Assembly: GCA_017443265.1 (NCBI GenBank)
Contig: JAFSOU010000101.1
Span: forward strand, 1-48,307
Direction of reading: 5' to 3'
Source: Bacteroidales bacterium
Lineage (GTDB): Bacteria; Bacteroidota; Bacteroidia; Bacteroidales; P3
Length of the DNA: 48,307 nucleotides
Numbering within the stretch: position 1 is the first letter of the stretch; each line of letters starts with the position of its first letter. This document shows positions 27,865-35,969 of the stretch, piece by piece. Under the pieces are notes generated by a model, which was given only the letters and a program-made list of their open reading frames with translations, ran no database searches and had not been told where the DNA came from. The position numbers were made by a program, and so were the translations under genes.

Positions 27865-28158
27865 ATGAAATCAGTACTTATAATATATAATCAAGCCAAC
27901 AACGAACGTGTGGAATTTATGCTCGACGAACTGGGAATACGCGGTTTCACCCAATGGGAAAATGTGCAGGGACGAGGCAGCGTGGAGGGAGAGCCTCACC
28001 GCGGCACACACACATGGCCCGAACTGAACTCCGCCGTGCTAACCATTGTGGACGACGACAAGGTGCAAAACCTGCTCCGGATGGTGCACAAACTCGACAA
28101 ACGCAACCCCGAAGTGGGTATCCGCGCCTTTGTGTGGAATATCGAACAGATGATGTAG
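27865..28158 (+). CDS. PII-like protein co-encoded with the RND pump
   Basis: A 97-residue ferredoxin-like fold protein of the PII superfamily. The recognisable part is VQGRGSVEGEPHRGTHTWPE, which corresponds to the T-loop region, followed by NSAVLTIVDDDKV and the C-terminal RAFVWNIEQMM. Members of this branch (PII-NG/DUF3240-like) are encoded next to RND exporters in Bacteroidota and are thought to sense a ligand and act on the transporter. Here it starts 13 bases after the pump stop and is the last gene of the operon. The ligand is unknown. Confidence 0.85.
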   Translation: MKSVLIIYNQANNERVEFMLDELGIRGFTQWENVQGRGSVEGEPHRGTHTWPELNSAVLTIVDDDKVQNLLRMVHKLDKRNPEVGIRAFVWNIEQMM

Positions 28159-28384
28159 TTAGTTCGGAGTGCGGAATTAGGGGTTGGGGATTGGGTGGGG
28201 CTTCGACAAGCTCGGTCGCCGCAGAATTGACTTGGAATGAGGGCTGGAGCAGGATTTTGTTTGGAATCTTTTTCAGATGAAAGTTGAAATTGCTGACGAC
28301 TGACAACTAAAATCACATTTTCCTATTTACCCTCGGCAAAAGAAATGTTGTAGTTAGTTTCTGTCTATAGCAGAAAAAAAACAT
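28159..28384. other. Non-coding DNA at the start of accessory island 2
   Basis: No gene. It contains a copy of the CTTCGACAAGCTC palindromic element (28194-28222), a GAAAGTTGAAATT low-complexity patch (28276-28288) and AT-rich DNA up to the RNA promoter. Confidence 0.5.
28194..28222. repeat. REP-like palindromic element, copy 1
   Basis: GTGGGGCTTCGACAAGCTCG followed by GTCGCCGC. It shares the core CTTCGACAAGCTC and the GC-rich arms with the element at 31502-31534, in opposite orientation. Arms here are imperfect. Confidence 0.6.
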
Positions 28385-28415
28385 TTTGCAGTTTGGCAAA
28401 AAAATCGTAATTTTG
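28385..28415 (+). promoter_or_regulatory. Promoter of structured RNA element, copy 2
   Basis: TTTG (28385-28388), exactly 19 bases, TAATTTTG (28408-28415): a perfect consensus match placed as in copy 1. Confidence 0.8.
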
Positions 28416-28421
28416 CAAACG

Positions 28422-28605
28422 ATTTTAGAGATAAATCACGAAGCGTTATGCTCGACTTGCTAACGGAAATGTGAGAATTTTCAATGAAACGCAAGTACCA
28501 CATAACTGTTCACGCTTAGCATGGGCTGTTGTGCTGTTTCTCGGTTCAGGTATTTTTCTCACAACCTCCGTTAGAAGAAGTGGTATACAGTGCCACGCTT
28601 CGTTT
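28422..28605 (+). ncRNA. Structured RNA element, copy 2 (leader or standalone ncRNA)
   Basis: Same fold as copy 1. P1 is GAAGCGT (28440-28446) with ACGCTTC (28595-28601). P2a is CTAACGGA (28460-28467) with TCCGTTAG (28567-28574). P2b is TGTGAGAA (28470-28477) with TTCTCACA (28556-28563). P3 is CATAAC-T-G (28501-28508) with C-T-GTTGTG (28526-28533), a TT/GG internal loop and an inner CACGC/GCATG stem with one mismatch. Relative to copy 1, three pairs of P2a and one of P2b are changed on both strands with pairing kept. Sequence outside P1, the TGGGCTGTT block and GTGCCACGCTTC is largely different. The next gene starts 47 bases after P1. No known RNA family is recognised. Confidence 0.65.
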
Positions 28606-28647
28606 TGTATAATACCGATTAGGCGCTGACGGAGAAAACAAATAGAA

Positions 28648-29934
28648 ATGAAGAAAATAAAATTGTTTTTGGCAGAAATTTTTATGCTTTTGTTTGCGTT
28701 TTCGTGTGGTGCACAAGTGAATAATTACGAAACAGAAGAAATTGATAGTTTGGGAGAGAAAACAGAAAAAATGAATAGTATAGATGAAGAAAAATATGAA
28801 AGTGATATTATACCTTGGGAACGCAATGGCAAAATAGGTTGGGTGTCTGCAAAGGATACAAATATAGTGGTTATTCCGTTTGATTATGATGCTCTTTTGG
28901 CTTTTGTGCCATATCCAGAAGCTGCTTTCAGAATTTTTTATTCTACAAAGGATTTAGAGCAAGATGCGGAGCGCATTCTACAAACATTATGGGCAATGAA
29001 AGAAGGCAAATGGGGGACTATAGAAGGCTTTGGTGGCAATATTCCTTTTGTATATGACGAAATTGAATTTTTTGAACATGATAAGAGTTTCGGTTATTAT
29101 TATGAAGAAGATGATTCATTTGTTATTATTAAAGATGGTCTAAAGGGATGTGCATCAATTAATGGAGAAATACTTGTCCCTTGTAAATATGATAGTATAA
29201 GGAGAGAGGGTAACGGTACCTCTATAATTTTTTGTAAAGGAGGTAAATATGGAGCCCGATGTGGTAATATATATGTGCCATGTGTTTATGAGGATATTTG
29301 GCGTATCAATCCTTTGCTGTCGTCCGAAGAAGATGAAAGCAACACAAAAGAAACAGGTTCAATTTATAGCAGAATCGTTTTTAAAGCTGTTAAAGATGGT
29401 AAGAGTGTCTTTATTAATGACGCGGGAATTGTGGAAACAAAACTGCCGCCATGGTTAGAGGATTTTGAAGCGTATGGGGATGGTATATATTTGTTGAAAA
29501 AAAATGGCAAATGGGGTGCAATGAGAGATGGAATTTGCTCTGAATTAAAATATGATTCTATTGAACCTATTGATTATATAGTTGAAGATGGGTTGGGGTC
29601 TGAGAGACACAGCGAAATTATATTTACGGGTTTCTATTATGTATATTTAAATGGCAAACAAAATATTTTGACATCCGACATGAAACCAGTTCTAAACTCT
29701 GAAATTGTGAGTTATAAACTTGTTCCAGAAAATGATTTATTTTATGAGACATGGCCGTCAAAGGTTTTGCTTGTAAAAAATAAAAAAAATTATTGGGGCA
29801 TTATCAATGGAGAAGGCAAACAAATTGTTCCTTGTAAATACGATAAGATCAAACCATTGGAAAATGGCTGTTTTGAGTTAGTCAAGGGAAAGAACCGAAC
29901 CGAAGTCAATGCTGATGGCAAACCTTGTATATAA
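28648..29934 (+). CDS. WG-repeat lipoprotein
   Basis: A 428-residue exported protein with a signal (MKKIKLFLAEIFMLLFAFSCGAQ) that ends in a likely lipobox cysteine. The mature part is about seven WG-type repeats, each with a (N/D/E)GKxGW/xxG turn and a later VPCKYDxI strand: for example NGKIGWVSAKDTN, EGKWGTIEG, DGLKGCASINGEILVPCKYD, NGKWGAMRDG and NYWGIINGEGKQIVPCKYD. WG repeats make beta-propeller or solenoid-like surfaces; function is unknown. G+C is low compared with the flanking operons. It follows RNA element copy 2 and ends in a strong terminator. Confidence 0.88.
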   Translation: MKKIKLFLAEIFMLLFAFSCGAQVNNYETEEIDSLGEKTEKMNSIDEEKYESDIIPWERNGKIGWVSAKDTNIVVIPFDYDALLAFVPYPEAAFRIFYSTKDLEQDAERILQTLWAMKEGKWGTIEGFGGNIPFVYDEIEFFEHDKSFGYYYEEDDSFVIIKDGLKGCASINGEILVPCKYDSIRREGNGTSIIFCKGGKYGARCGNIYVPCVYEDIWRINPLLSSEEDESNTKETGSIYSRIVFKAVKDGKSVFINDAGIVETKLPPWLEDFEAYGDGIYLLKKNGKWGAMRDGICSELKYDSIEPIDYIVEDGLGSERHSEIIFTGFYYVYLNGKQNILTSDMKPVLNSEIVSYKLVPENDLFYETWPSKVLLVKNKKNYWGIINGEGKQIVPCKYDKIKPLENGCFELVKGKNRTEVNADGKPCI

Positions 29935-29970
29935 TCATCCAAATCAAAGCACTTGACAAGTGAAATTTTT

Positions 29971-30007
29971 CTGCGGCGGATTTTTGCAAATCCGCCGCAG
30001 TTTTTTT
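29971..30007 (+). terminator. Intrinsic terminator after the WG-repeat gene
   Basis: A perfect 13-bp stem, CTGCGGCGGATTT (29971-29983) with AAATCCGCCGCAG (29988-30000), is followed by seven Ts. Confidence 0.93.
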
Positions 30008-30038
30008 ATGCTGAATGTTTAATTGTAGGGCCTTATTT

Positions 30039-31370
30039 TTATAGTAATCCGGTATAATATATTGGCAGACAAAGCGTTTGACCGTCGTGGTAGTAATCCT
30101 TTGTATAAAGCAGGATTCTGTCCCCAATACGAGAGGAGTATTTCTCGCAGAAGACATCCAACGACTTATGTGTACGGTATCCGGACGATTTTATCTCGAT
30201 TGGAACAATTTTGTTGCCACGTGAAAGCAGGAAATCAATCTCGTAGTTCTTATTTCCGTTGCCTGTAGGGAAAGTGTAATAATATAATTCGTTGCCCGAA
30301 GTGCGTAGCATCTGTGCAATCAAGTTTTCGTACACATAACCAAGATTGGCTTCCAGTTTGTCGCTTAAAAGTTTTTTATATACAGTGTTTTCGGTAAAAC
30401 TTTTATCCCAAAACGCCAAGGTAACAAATAATCCTGTGTCGGCAACAAACATTTTGTATGTGTCGAGACTGCCGTTAAGTCCGAGTCCGACATTCGGGTC
30501 GTTGGCATGATGAGCCAGATTAACCACCATGCTTTCGTTCATCTCAAAAACTATGGTGTCTGTGTTACTTGTTTTTTTCTCGCCCAAGGCACTCTCGACC
30601 ATAAAGCGCGAGGAATTTCCCGACAACTGTGCCGGGATGTGCTTGAACATCTTTGAAGCACTGCCCGAGGGGTCAATTTTGTTGAAATCGGTGAGGTAAA
30701 GTTCAACAATCTGTCTTTTTACGCGATCCACCTCTTGGAGATTGTTGTTTGATATATACGCACTTACAGCCTGCGGCATACCGCCTACAAGCATATACAA
30801 ACGCATTTCGCGCATCCACTTGCGATGTGTGGCTTCGCCCATGGCGCGTTTCATCTCAAAAGCCTGTCGTATTTGCTCGGGTGCTATATTGTTGCCCGTT
30901 GCCCAATAAAATTCTTCCCAGTCCATCGGATAGAGGGTTAGGCTCATCTCTTCGCTCGGAATCAGTATGTTCTCCACATTTTTCCGTATAGAAATAAGCG
31001 AGCCCGTCTCAATGTAGTCGTACCTGCCGTCCTTCACCAAATGCTTTATGGCTTGGCGGGCTCTTGGTTTGAATTGTACTTCGTCGAATACAATTACCGA
31101 CTCCCTTTCATACAATTTTACATTGAAAATGGTTTGTAGCTGCAGAAAAAAATAGTCAAGATTCATGTAGTCTTCAAATACTTCATCAATCTGTTTTGAA
31201 GCCATGGAAAAGTCTATAAGGATATGGCTGCGGTACTCTTTATTGGCAAATTCTTCTACAAGGGTGGATTTTCCAACACGACGAGCACCTTTTACCAACA
31301 ATGCATACTTGCCTCCCCAATCCTTTTTCCATTCAAGCATTTTGTCATATAATTTTCTTCTGAAAATCAT
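30039..31370 (-). CDS. AAA_14/DUF4143 family ATPase
   Basis: A 443-residue protein. The N-terminal P-loop domain has GARRVGKST as Walker A, IVFDEVQ as Walker B and an ETGSLISI sensor. The C-terminal DUF4143 part ends in a PD-(D/E)xK-nuclease-like patch, YEIDFLLSRGNKIVPIEIKSSG, where the D and the ExK match the catalytic pattern. Such proteins are abundant in Bacteroidota and archaea and have no settled function; a DNA-related or mobile-element role is often suggested. It has its own perfect promoter, is convergent to the WG-repeat gene, and lies in the same island as RNA element copy 2. Confidence 0.92.
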   Translation of the reverse strand: MIFRRKLYDKMLEWKKDWGGKYALLVKGARRVGKSTLVEEFANKEYRSHILIDFSMASKQIDEVFEDYMNLDYFFLQLQTIFNVKLYERESVIVFDEVQFKPRARQAIKHLVKDGRYDYIETGSLISIRKNVENILIPSEEMSLTLYPMDWEEFYWATGNNIAPEQIRQAFEMKRAMGEATHRKWMREMRLYMLVGGMPQAVSAYISNNNLQEVDRVKRQIVELYLTDFNKIDPSGSASKMFKHIPAQLSGNSSRFMVESALGEKKTSNTDTIVFEMNESMVVNLAHHANDPNVGLGLNGSLDTYKMFVADTGLFVTLAFWDKSFTENTVYKKLLSDKLEANLGYVYENLIAQMLRTSGNELYYYTFPTGNGNKNYEIDFLLSRGNKIVPIEIKSSGYRTHKSLDVFCEKYSSRIGDRILLYTKDYYHDGQTLCLPIYYTGLL

Positions 31371-31396
31371 GATGTTCCTATTGTTTAATTCGACTG

Positions 31397-31427
31397 CAAA
31401 ATTACGAAAAATTTACGAATCCACAAA
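31397..31427 (-). promoter_or_regulatory. Promoter of the DUF4143 ATPase gene
   Basis: Minus-strand TTTG (31424-31427), exactly 19 bases, TAATTTTG (31397-31404); ATG 27 bases downstream. Confidence 0.8.
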
Positions 31428-31501
31428 TTTTTTTGCAAAAATCCGACCTTTTCCACAATTTTTTTTTGCCAAAATCCGACCTAATCCACAAATTTTACCT
31501 T

Positions 31502-31534
31502 CCGCGGTGGCTGAGCTTGTCGAAGCCACCGCAC
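31502..31534. repeat. REP-like palindromic element, copy 2
   Basis: A perfect 9-bp stem, GCGGTGGCT (31504-31512) with AGCCACCGC (31524-31532), encloses GAGCTTGTCGA. It is the reverse-orientation relative of the element at 28194-28222. The core is the widespread TGAGCTTGTCGAAG word known from intergenic palindromes of many bacteria. Confidence 0.75.
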
Positions 31535-31595
31535 ATCCCAAAATCCGTTTTTCCACACATCCGAAAATCCTTCCCGTAATTTCGCAAAAAAATCG

Positions 31596-31603
31596 TATCT
31601 TTG
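31596..31603 (+). promoter_or_regulatory. Promoter -7 box of prfB
   Basis: TATCTTTG followed by C, 56 bases before the prfB ATG. The -33 TTTG is absent at the expected distance. Confidence 0.55.
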
Positions 31604-31659
31604 CACAAATAACGACATTCCACAAATTGGCAAAAAACATTTAAAAACCAACAAATTAT

Positions 31660-32770
31660 ATGACAACAGCCGAAACCATTAAAGAGCTAAGCAACCGCCA
31701 AGAGGCTCTGAGGAGGTTCCTTTGACATCGACAATCTGAACCTTTCCATAGCCGAAGAAGAGAAAAAGACCGAATCCCCCGACTTCTGGAACGACCCCAA
31801 GGAGGCCAAGAAGGTGATGGTGGAGATTAAAAACAAAAAAGTGTGGACAACGGCCTACGCCGACATCGCCGCGGCAATGGACGACCTCGCCGTCATCAAC
31901 GAGTTTTTCGAAGCCGGCGATGCCACCGAGGAGGAGCTCCTGCAACAGATTGCCGTTGCCACAAAAAAAATCGAAGACCTCGAGTTCAAGAACATGCTCC
32001 GCAACGAGAGCGACCGTTTCGACGCCGTGCTGAGCATCAACGCCGGCGCCGGCGGAGTGGAGGCTCAGGACTGGGCCGAGATGCTTATGCGCATGTACAT
32101 ACGCTACGCTGAACGCTCGGGCTACAAAGTGGCCACCAGCAGCTACCTCGAAGGCGAAGGCGCGGGCATCAAGAACGTCACCCTGCAGATAGAGGGCGAG
32201 TTCGCATACGGATACTTGAAAAGCGAAAACGGCGTGCACCGTCTGGTACGCGTGAGCCCTTTCAACGCCCAAGGCAAACGTATGACCAGCTTCGCCTCAG
32301 TTAGCGTAACGCCTCTGGTGGACGACACCATAGATGTGGTTATCGACAACTCGCGCCTGAGCTGGGACACCTTCCGTAGCGGCGGGGCGGGCGGTCAGAA
32401 TGTGAACAAGGTAGAGAGCGGCGTGCGCCTACGATACCTGTTCAAAGACCCCTACACCGGCGAGGAGGAGGAAATACTTATCGAAAACACCGAGACCCGC
32501 GACCAGCCCAAGAACAAAGAAAACGCCCTGCGTCTGCTCCGCTCGCAGCTATACGAACGCGAGATGCGGCACCGCATGGAAGAACAGGCCAAAATCAAAG
32601 CCTCGCAGAAAAAGATCGAATGGGGCAGCCAGATACGCAGCTACGTTTTCGACGACCGCCGCGTGAAAGACCACCGCACCAACCACCAGACCTCCGACGT
32701 GAACGGCGTTATGGACGGCGACATCGACGCCTTTATAAAAGCCTACCTGATGGAGTTCGGAAACCTGTAA
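31660..32770 (+). CDS. prfB: Peptide chain release factor 2, with programmed +1 frameshift
   Basis: RF2 ends translation at UGA and UAA. The first frame, MTTAETIKELSNRQEALRRFL, runs from 31660 to an in-frame TGA at 31723. A +1 slip at CTT (31720-31722) continues into DIDNLNLSIAEEEKK and the rest of the protein, 369 residues in all (E. coli 365). The shift site is AGGAGG (31711-31716), three bases, CTTTGA then C, the same geometry as in E. coli, so RF2 shortage promotes its own synthesis. The stop-reading tripeptide SPF (in VRVSPFNAQG) and the catalytic GGQ (RSGGAGGQNVNK) are intact. Confidence 0.97.
31711..31726 (+). promoter_or_regulatory. prfB: prfB autoregulatory +1 frameshift site
   Basis: AGGAGG-TTC-CTT-TGA-C. 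The slippery CTT, the TGA stop it meets and a Shine-Dalgarno-like stimulator three bases upstream are all present. The residues encoded on either side of the shift agree with RF2. Confidence 0.95.
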
Positions 32771-32834
32771 CGAGTTGAAAATTGAAAGTTGAAAGTTGAA
32801 ATTAGTTAGGAATTAGATTTTTATAAATACTCAT

Positions 32835-32982
32835 AGCCGCAAGCGGCTGAAATCTCATAAATCTTTAAGAATATTTCGCCGAAGGCGAAAGTGATTTACA
32901 AGATTTAAAGATTTCGTGAGCCGAAGGCGAACAGGAGAAACAAAAAAAAGATATACAGAAACTAACTTCGCCGAAGGCGAAA
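32835..32982. repeat. Cluster of short GC-rich palindromes between prfB and purD
   Basis: Contains AGCCGCAAGCGGCT (32835-32848), TTTCGCCGAAGGCGAAA (32874-32890), a half copy GAGCCGAAGGCGAA (near 32928-32941) and CTTCGCCGAAGGCGAAA (32966-32982). A GTTGAAAATTGAAAG low-complexity patch precedes them at 32774. The palindromes form tight hairpins without T-tails. Confidence 0.75.
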
Positions 32983-33025
32983 AAATCACAGATCACTGAT
33001 CACAGTTCACAAAACCAAAAAAACA

Positions 33026-34309
33026 ATGAACATATTACTTCTCGGTTCTGGCGGACGCGAACACGCCATTGCATACAAAATAGCGCAAAGCCCTAAATGC
33101 CAGCAACTTTTCATAGCCCCGGGCAACGCAGGCACTGCCAGTTGCGGCACCAACGTAAACCTCAAAAACGACGACTTCGCCGCCATCAAAAAGTTTGTGC
33201 TTGAGCACGATGTGCAGATGCTTGTGGTAGGTCCCGAAGCTCCCCTTGTGGCAGGCATAGCCGACTTTTTCAAAAACGACGCCCAACTGAGCCACGTGGC
33301 GGTGATAGGTCCCTCAAAACACGGCGCCACCCTCGAAGGCAGCAAGGAATTTGCCAAACAGTTTATGCAACGCCACGGCATACCCACGGCACGGTATCAG
33401 TCGTTTACCAAAGACACTCTGCCACAGGCTGTTGAGTTCCTCAAAACCATGCAGCCGCCATACGTGCTCAAAGCCGACGGACTGGCGGCAGGCAAAGGGG
33501 TGCTGATTATCAACAATTTGGCCGAAGCCGAAACCGAGTTGCACAACATGCTCGAAAACGCCAAATTCGGCAATGCATCGAGCACCGTGGTGATAGAGGA
33601 ATTCCTCAGCGGCATCGAACTTTCGGTGTTTGTCCTTACCGACGGGAAAAACTACAAGATACTGCCCTCCGCCAAGGACTACAAGCGCATAGGCGAACAC
33701 GACACCGGCCTCAACACCGGCGGCATGGGCTCCATATCGCCCGTCCCCTTTGCAAACGACGAGTTTATGCAGAAAGTGGAGCAACGCATTGTTATACCGA
33801 CTGTTGCAGGATTGCAGAAAGACAACATCGACTACTGCGGTTTCATTTTCATCGGCCTGATGAACGTTGCCGGAAACCCTTACGTTATTGAGTACAACGT
33901 GCGCATGGGCGACCCCGAGACGGAATCCGTCTTCCCACGTATCAACTCCGACGTGGTGGAGCTGTTCCAACATGCCGCCGACGGCACGCTGGACCAAGCC
34001 ACCCTCGACATCAACCCGCAAACCGCCGCCTGTGTGATGATGGTGGCCGGAGGCTATCCCGAGAGCTACCGCAAAGGCGACGTAATCACGGGTATCGGCG
34101 ATGTGGAAGGCAGTCTGGTGTTCCATGCAGGGACAAAAACCAACGACAGCGGCGAAACCATAACTAACGGAGGACGTGTGATTTGCGTCACATCCTTTGC
34201 CGACACTTTGCCGCAAGCTTTGGAAAAAACATACCACAACGTGGAAAAAATACAGTGGGACGGCAAGTATTTCCGCAAAGACATTGGTCAGGACCTGCTC
34301 AGTTATTAA
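33026..34309 (+). CDS. purD: Phosphoribosylamine-glycine ligase
   Basis: PurD makes glycinamide ribonucleotide from phosphoribosylamine, glycine and ATP in purine synthesis. The 427-residue protein starts MNILLLGSGGREHAIAYKIA and shows the ATP-grasp elements KADGLAAGKGVLI, VIEEFLSGIELSVFVLTDG and DYKRIGEHDTGLNTGGMG. It also has the C-terminal YNVRMGDPETESVFPR and the GARS C domain. Length matches the family. It is followed, behind a separate promoter, by guaA, another purine gene. Confidence 0.98.
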   Translation: MNILLLGSGGREHAIAYKIAQSPKCQQLFIAPGNAGTASCGTNVNLKNDDFAAIKKFVLEHDVQMLVVGPEAPLVAGIADFFKNDAQLSHVAVIGPSKHGATLEGSKEFAKQFMQRHGIPTARYQSFTKDTLPQAVEFLKTMQPPYVLKADGLAAGKGVLIINNLAEAETELHNMLENAKFGNASSTVVIEEFLSGIELSVFVLTDGKNYKILPSAKDYKRIGEHDTGLNTGGMGSISPVPFANDEFMQKVEQRIVIPTVAGLQKDNIDYCGFIFIGLMNVAGNPYVIEYNVRMGDPETESVFPRINSDVVELFQHAADGTLDQATLDINPQTAACVMMVAGGYPESYRKGDVITGIGDVEGSLVFHAGTKTNDSGETITNGGRVICVTSFADTLPQALEKTYHNVEKIQWDGKYFRKDIGQDLLSY

Positions 34310-34371
34310 CACAAAACACACTGTAAATCCGACTTTTACAACACAAAACACAGCCAAAAACAAAGTCCGAT

Positions 34372-34402
34372 TTTGAAAAACCAACTTTTTTTCGTATCTT
34401 TG
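34372..34402 (+). promoter_or_regulatory. Promoter of guaA
   Basis: TTTG (34372-34375), exactly 19 bases, TATCTTTG (34395-34402); ATG 21 bases downstream. Confidence 0.82.
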
Positions 34403-34422
34403 CAGTTTTCAACATATAGTAT

Positions 34423-35949
34423 ATGCAGACAATAATAATATTAGACTTCGGTTCGCAGTACACACAGCTTATCGCACGCAAAATCAGAGAGTTGAACGTA
34501 TATTGCGAAATACACGCATACAACAAGATACCCACCCTAACCCCCGATGTGAAAGGCGTTGTCCTTTCGGGAAGTCCGTATTCCTGCAACGACGCGCAGG
34601 CCCCCATCCCCGACCTCAGCAAGATAAAAGGCCATCTGCCGATGCTTGCAGTATGCTACGGTGCGCAATACCTCGCCAAAATGGGCGGCGGCAACGTGCT
34701 TCCTTCCAAAATCCGTGAATACGGTCGCGCCAACCTGCAATACATCGACAACGGCAACCCGCTGCTGAAAGGCATTTCGCCCAACAGCCAAGTGTGGATG
34801 TCGCACGGCGACACTATCGAGCGTGTGCCCGACAACTACAAGCTCATCTGCAGCACCGACACCGTGAAATACGCCGGCTACCAGATACAAGGCGAACAGA
34901 CCTACGCCATTCAGTTCCACCCCGAGGTGAGCCACTCCATCGAAGGCATCAAGATGCTGCGCAATTTCGTTGTGGACATCTGCCACTGCGACCAGTCGTG
35001 GACTCCTGCCTCGTTTGTGGAGACAACCATCGGCGAGCTGCGCCAAAAACTTGGCGACGACAAAGTGGTGCTCGGACTCTCCGGCGGTGTGGACTCCAGC
35101 GTGGCCGCCATGCTCCTCAACAAAGCCATAGGCAAAAACCTTCACTGCATATTTGTTGACAACGGACTGCTGCGCAAAAACGAGTTCCAGAACGTGCTGG
35201 AATCGTACAAGGACATGGGCCTCAACGTGAAAGGCGTGGACGCCAAACAGAAATTCTACGACGTGCTGAAAGACGTCACCGACCCCGAAAAGAAACGCAA
35301 AGCCATTGGCAAAACCTTCATCGACGTGTTCGACGAGGAAGCCAAGCAAATAACCGACGTCAAATGGCTGGCACAGGGCACCATCTACCCCGACGTCATC
35401 GAATCCCTTTCGGTTAAAGGCCCTTCGGCAACGATAAAATCGCATCACAACGTCGGCGGACTGCCCGACTATATGAAACTGAAAATTGTGGAACCCCTGC
35501 GTTCGCTCTTCAAAGACGAGGTGCGCCGCGTGGGACGCGAGATAGGCCTGAAAAACGACCTACTGCAACGTCACCCCTTCCCCGGCCCGGGACTGGCAAT
35601 ACGCATCCTCGGCGACATCACCCCGCAGAAAGTGGAGATACTCCAAAACGTTGACGACATCTTCATCAGCGGACTCAAAGAACACGGCCTCTACGACAAA
35701 GTGTGGCAGGCCGGCGCCATACTGCTCCCAGTGCAGTCGGTGGGCGTGATGGGCGACGAACGCACCTACGAAAACGTGGTGGCACTGCGCGCCGTGGAAT
35801 CCAACGACGGCATGACCGCCGACTGGAGCCACCTGCCCTACGACTTCCTTGCAAAAATGTCCAACCGCATCATCAACGAGGTGAAAGGCGTCAACCGCGT
35901 GGTTTACGACATCAGCTCCAAACCGCCGGCAACAATAGAATGGGAATAA
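34423..35949 (+). CDS. guaA: GMP synthase (glutamine-hydrolysing)
   Basis: GuaA aminates XMP to GMP. The 508-residue protein has a class I glutamine amidotransferase domain with nucleophile cysteine in [11 protein letters not shown] (about residue 79) and the H/E pair in QFHPEVSHS. The ATP-pyrophosphatase domain has P-loop LSGGVDSSV (about 218) and the dimerisation domain contains [15 protein letters not shown]. The end ([11 protein letters not shown]) is the conserved GMP synthase C-terminus. It is transcribed from its own promoter. The next gene, a LysM protein, begins 20 bases after the stop. Confidence 0.98.
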   Translation: MQTIIILDFGSQYTQLIARKIRELNVYCEIHAYNKIPTLTPDVKGVVLSGSPYSCNDAQAPIPDLSKIKGHLPMLAVCYGAQYLAKMGGGNVLPSKIREYGRANLQYIDNGNPLLKGISPNSQVWMSHGDTIERVPDNYKLICSTDTVKYAGYQIQGEQTYAIQFHPEVSHSIEGIKMLRNFVVDICHCDQSWTPASFVETTIGELRQKLGDDKVVLGLSGGVDSSVAAMLLNKAIGKNLHCIFVDNGLLRKNEFQNVLESYKDMGLNVKGVDAKQKFYDVLKDVTDPEKKRKAIGKTFIDVFDEEAKQITDVKWLAQGTIYPDVIESLSVKGPSATIKSHHNVGGLPDYMKLKIVEPLRSLFKDEVRRVGREIGLKNDLLQRHPFPGPGLAIRILGDITPQKVEILQNVDDIFISGLKEHGLYDKVWQAGAILLPVQSVGVMGDERTYENVVALRAVESNDGMTADWSHLPYDFLAKMSNRIINEVKGVNRVVYDISSKPPATIEWE

Positions 35950-35969
35950 CAACCTAATACACAAAGAAA

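Noticed and set aside
31723..31725. An in-frame TGA that would make prfB a pseudogene
   Set aside because: It is the normal programmed frameshift stop with all required sequence elements, and the downstream protein is intact.
32835..32982. A CRISPR-like array between prfB and purD
   Set aside because: The repeated units are short palindromes of about 17 bases, irregularly spaced, without uniform spacers and without cas genes nearby.
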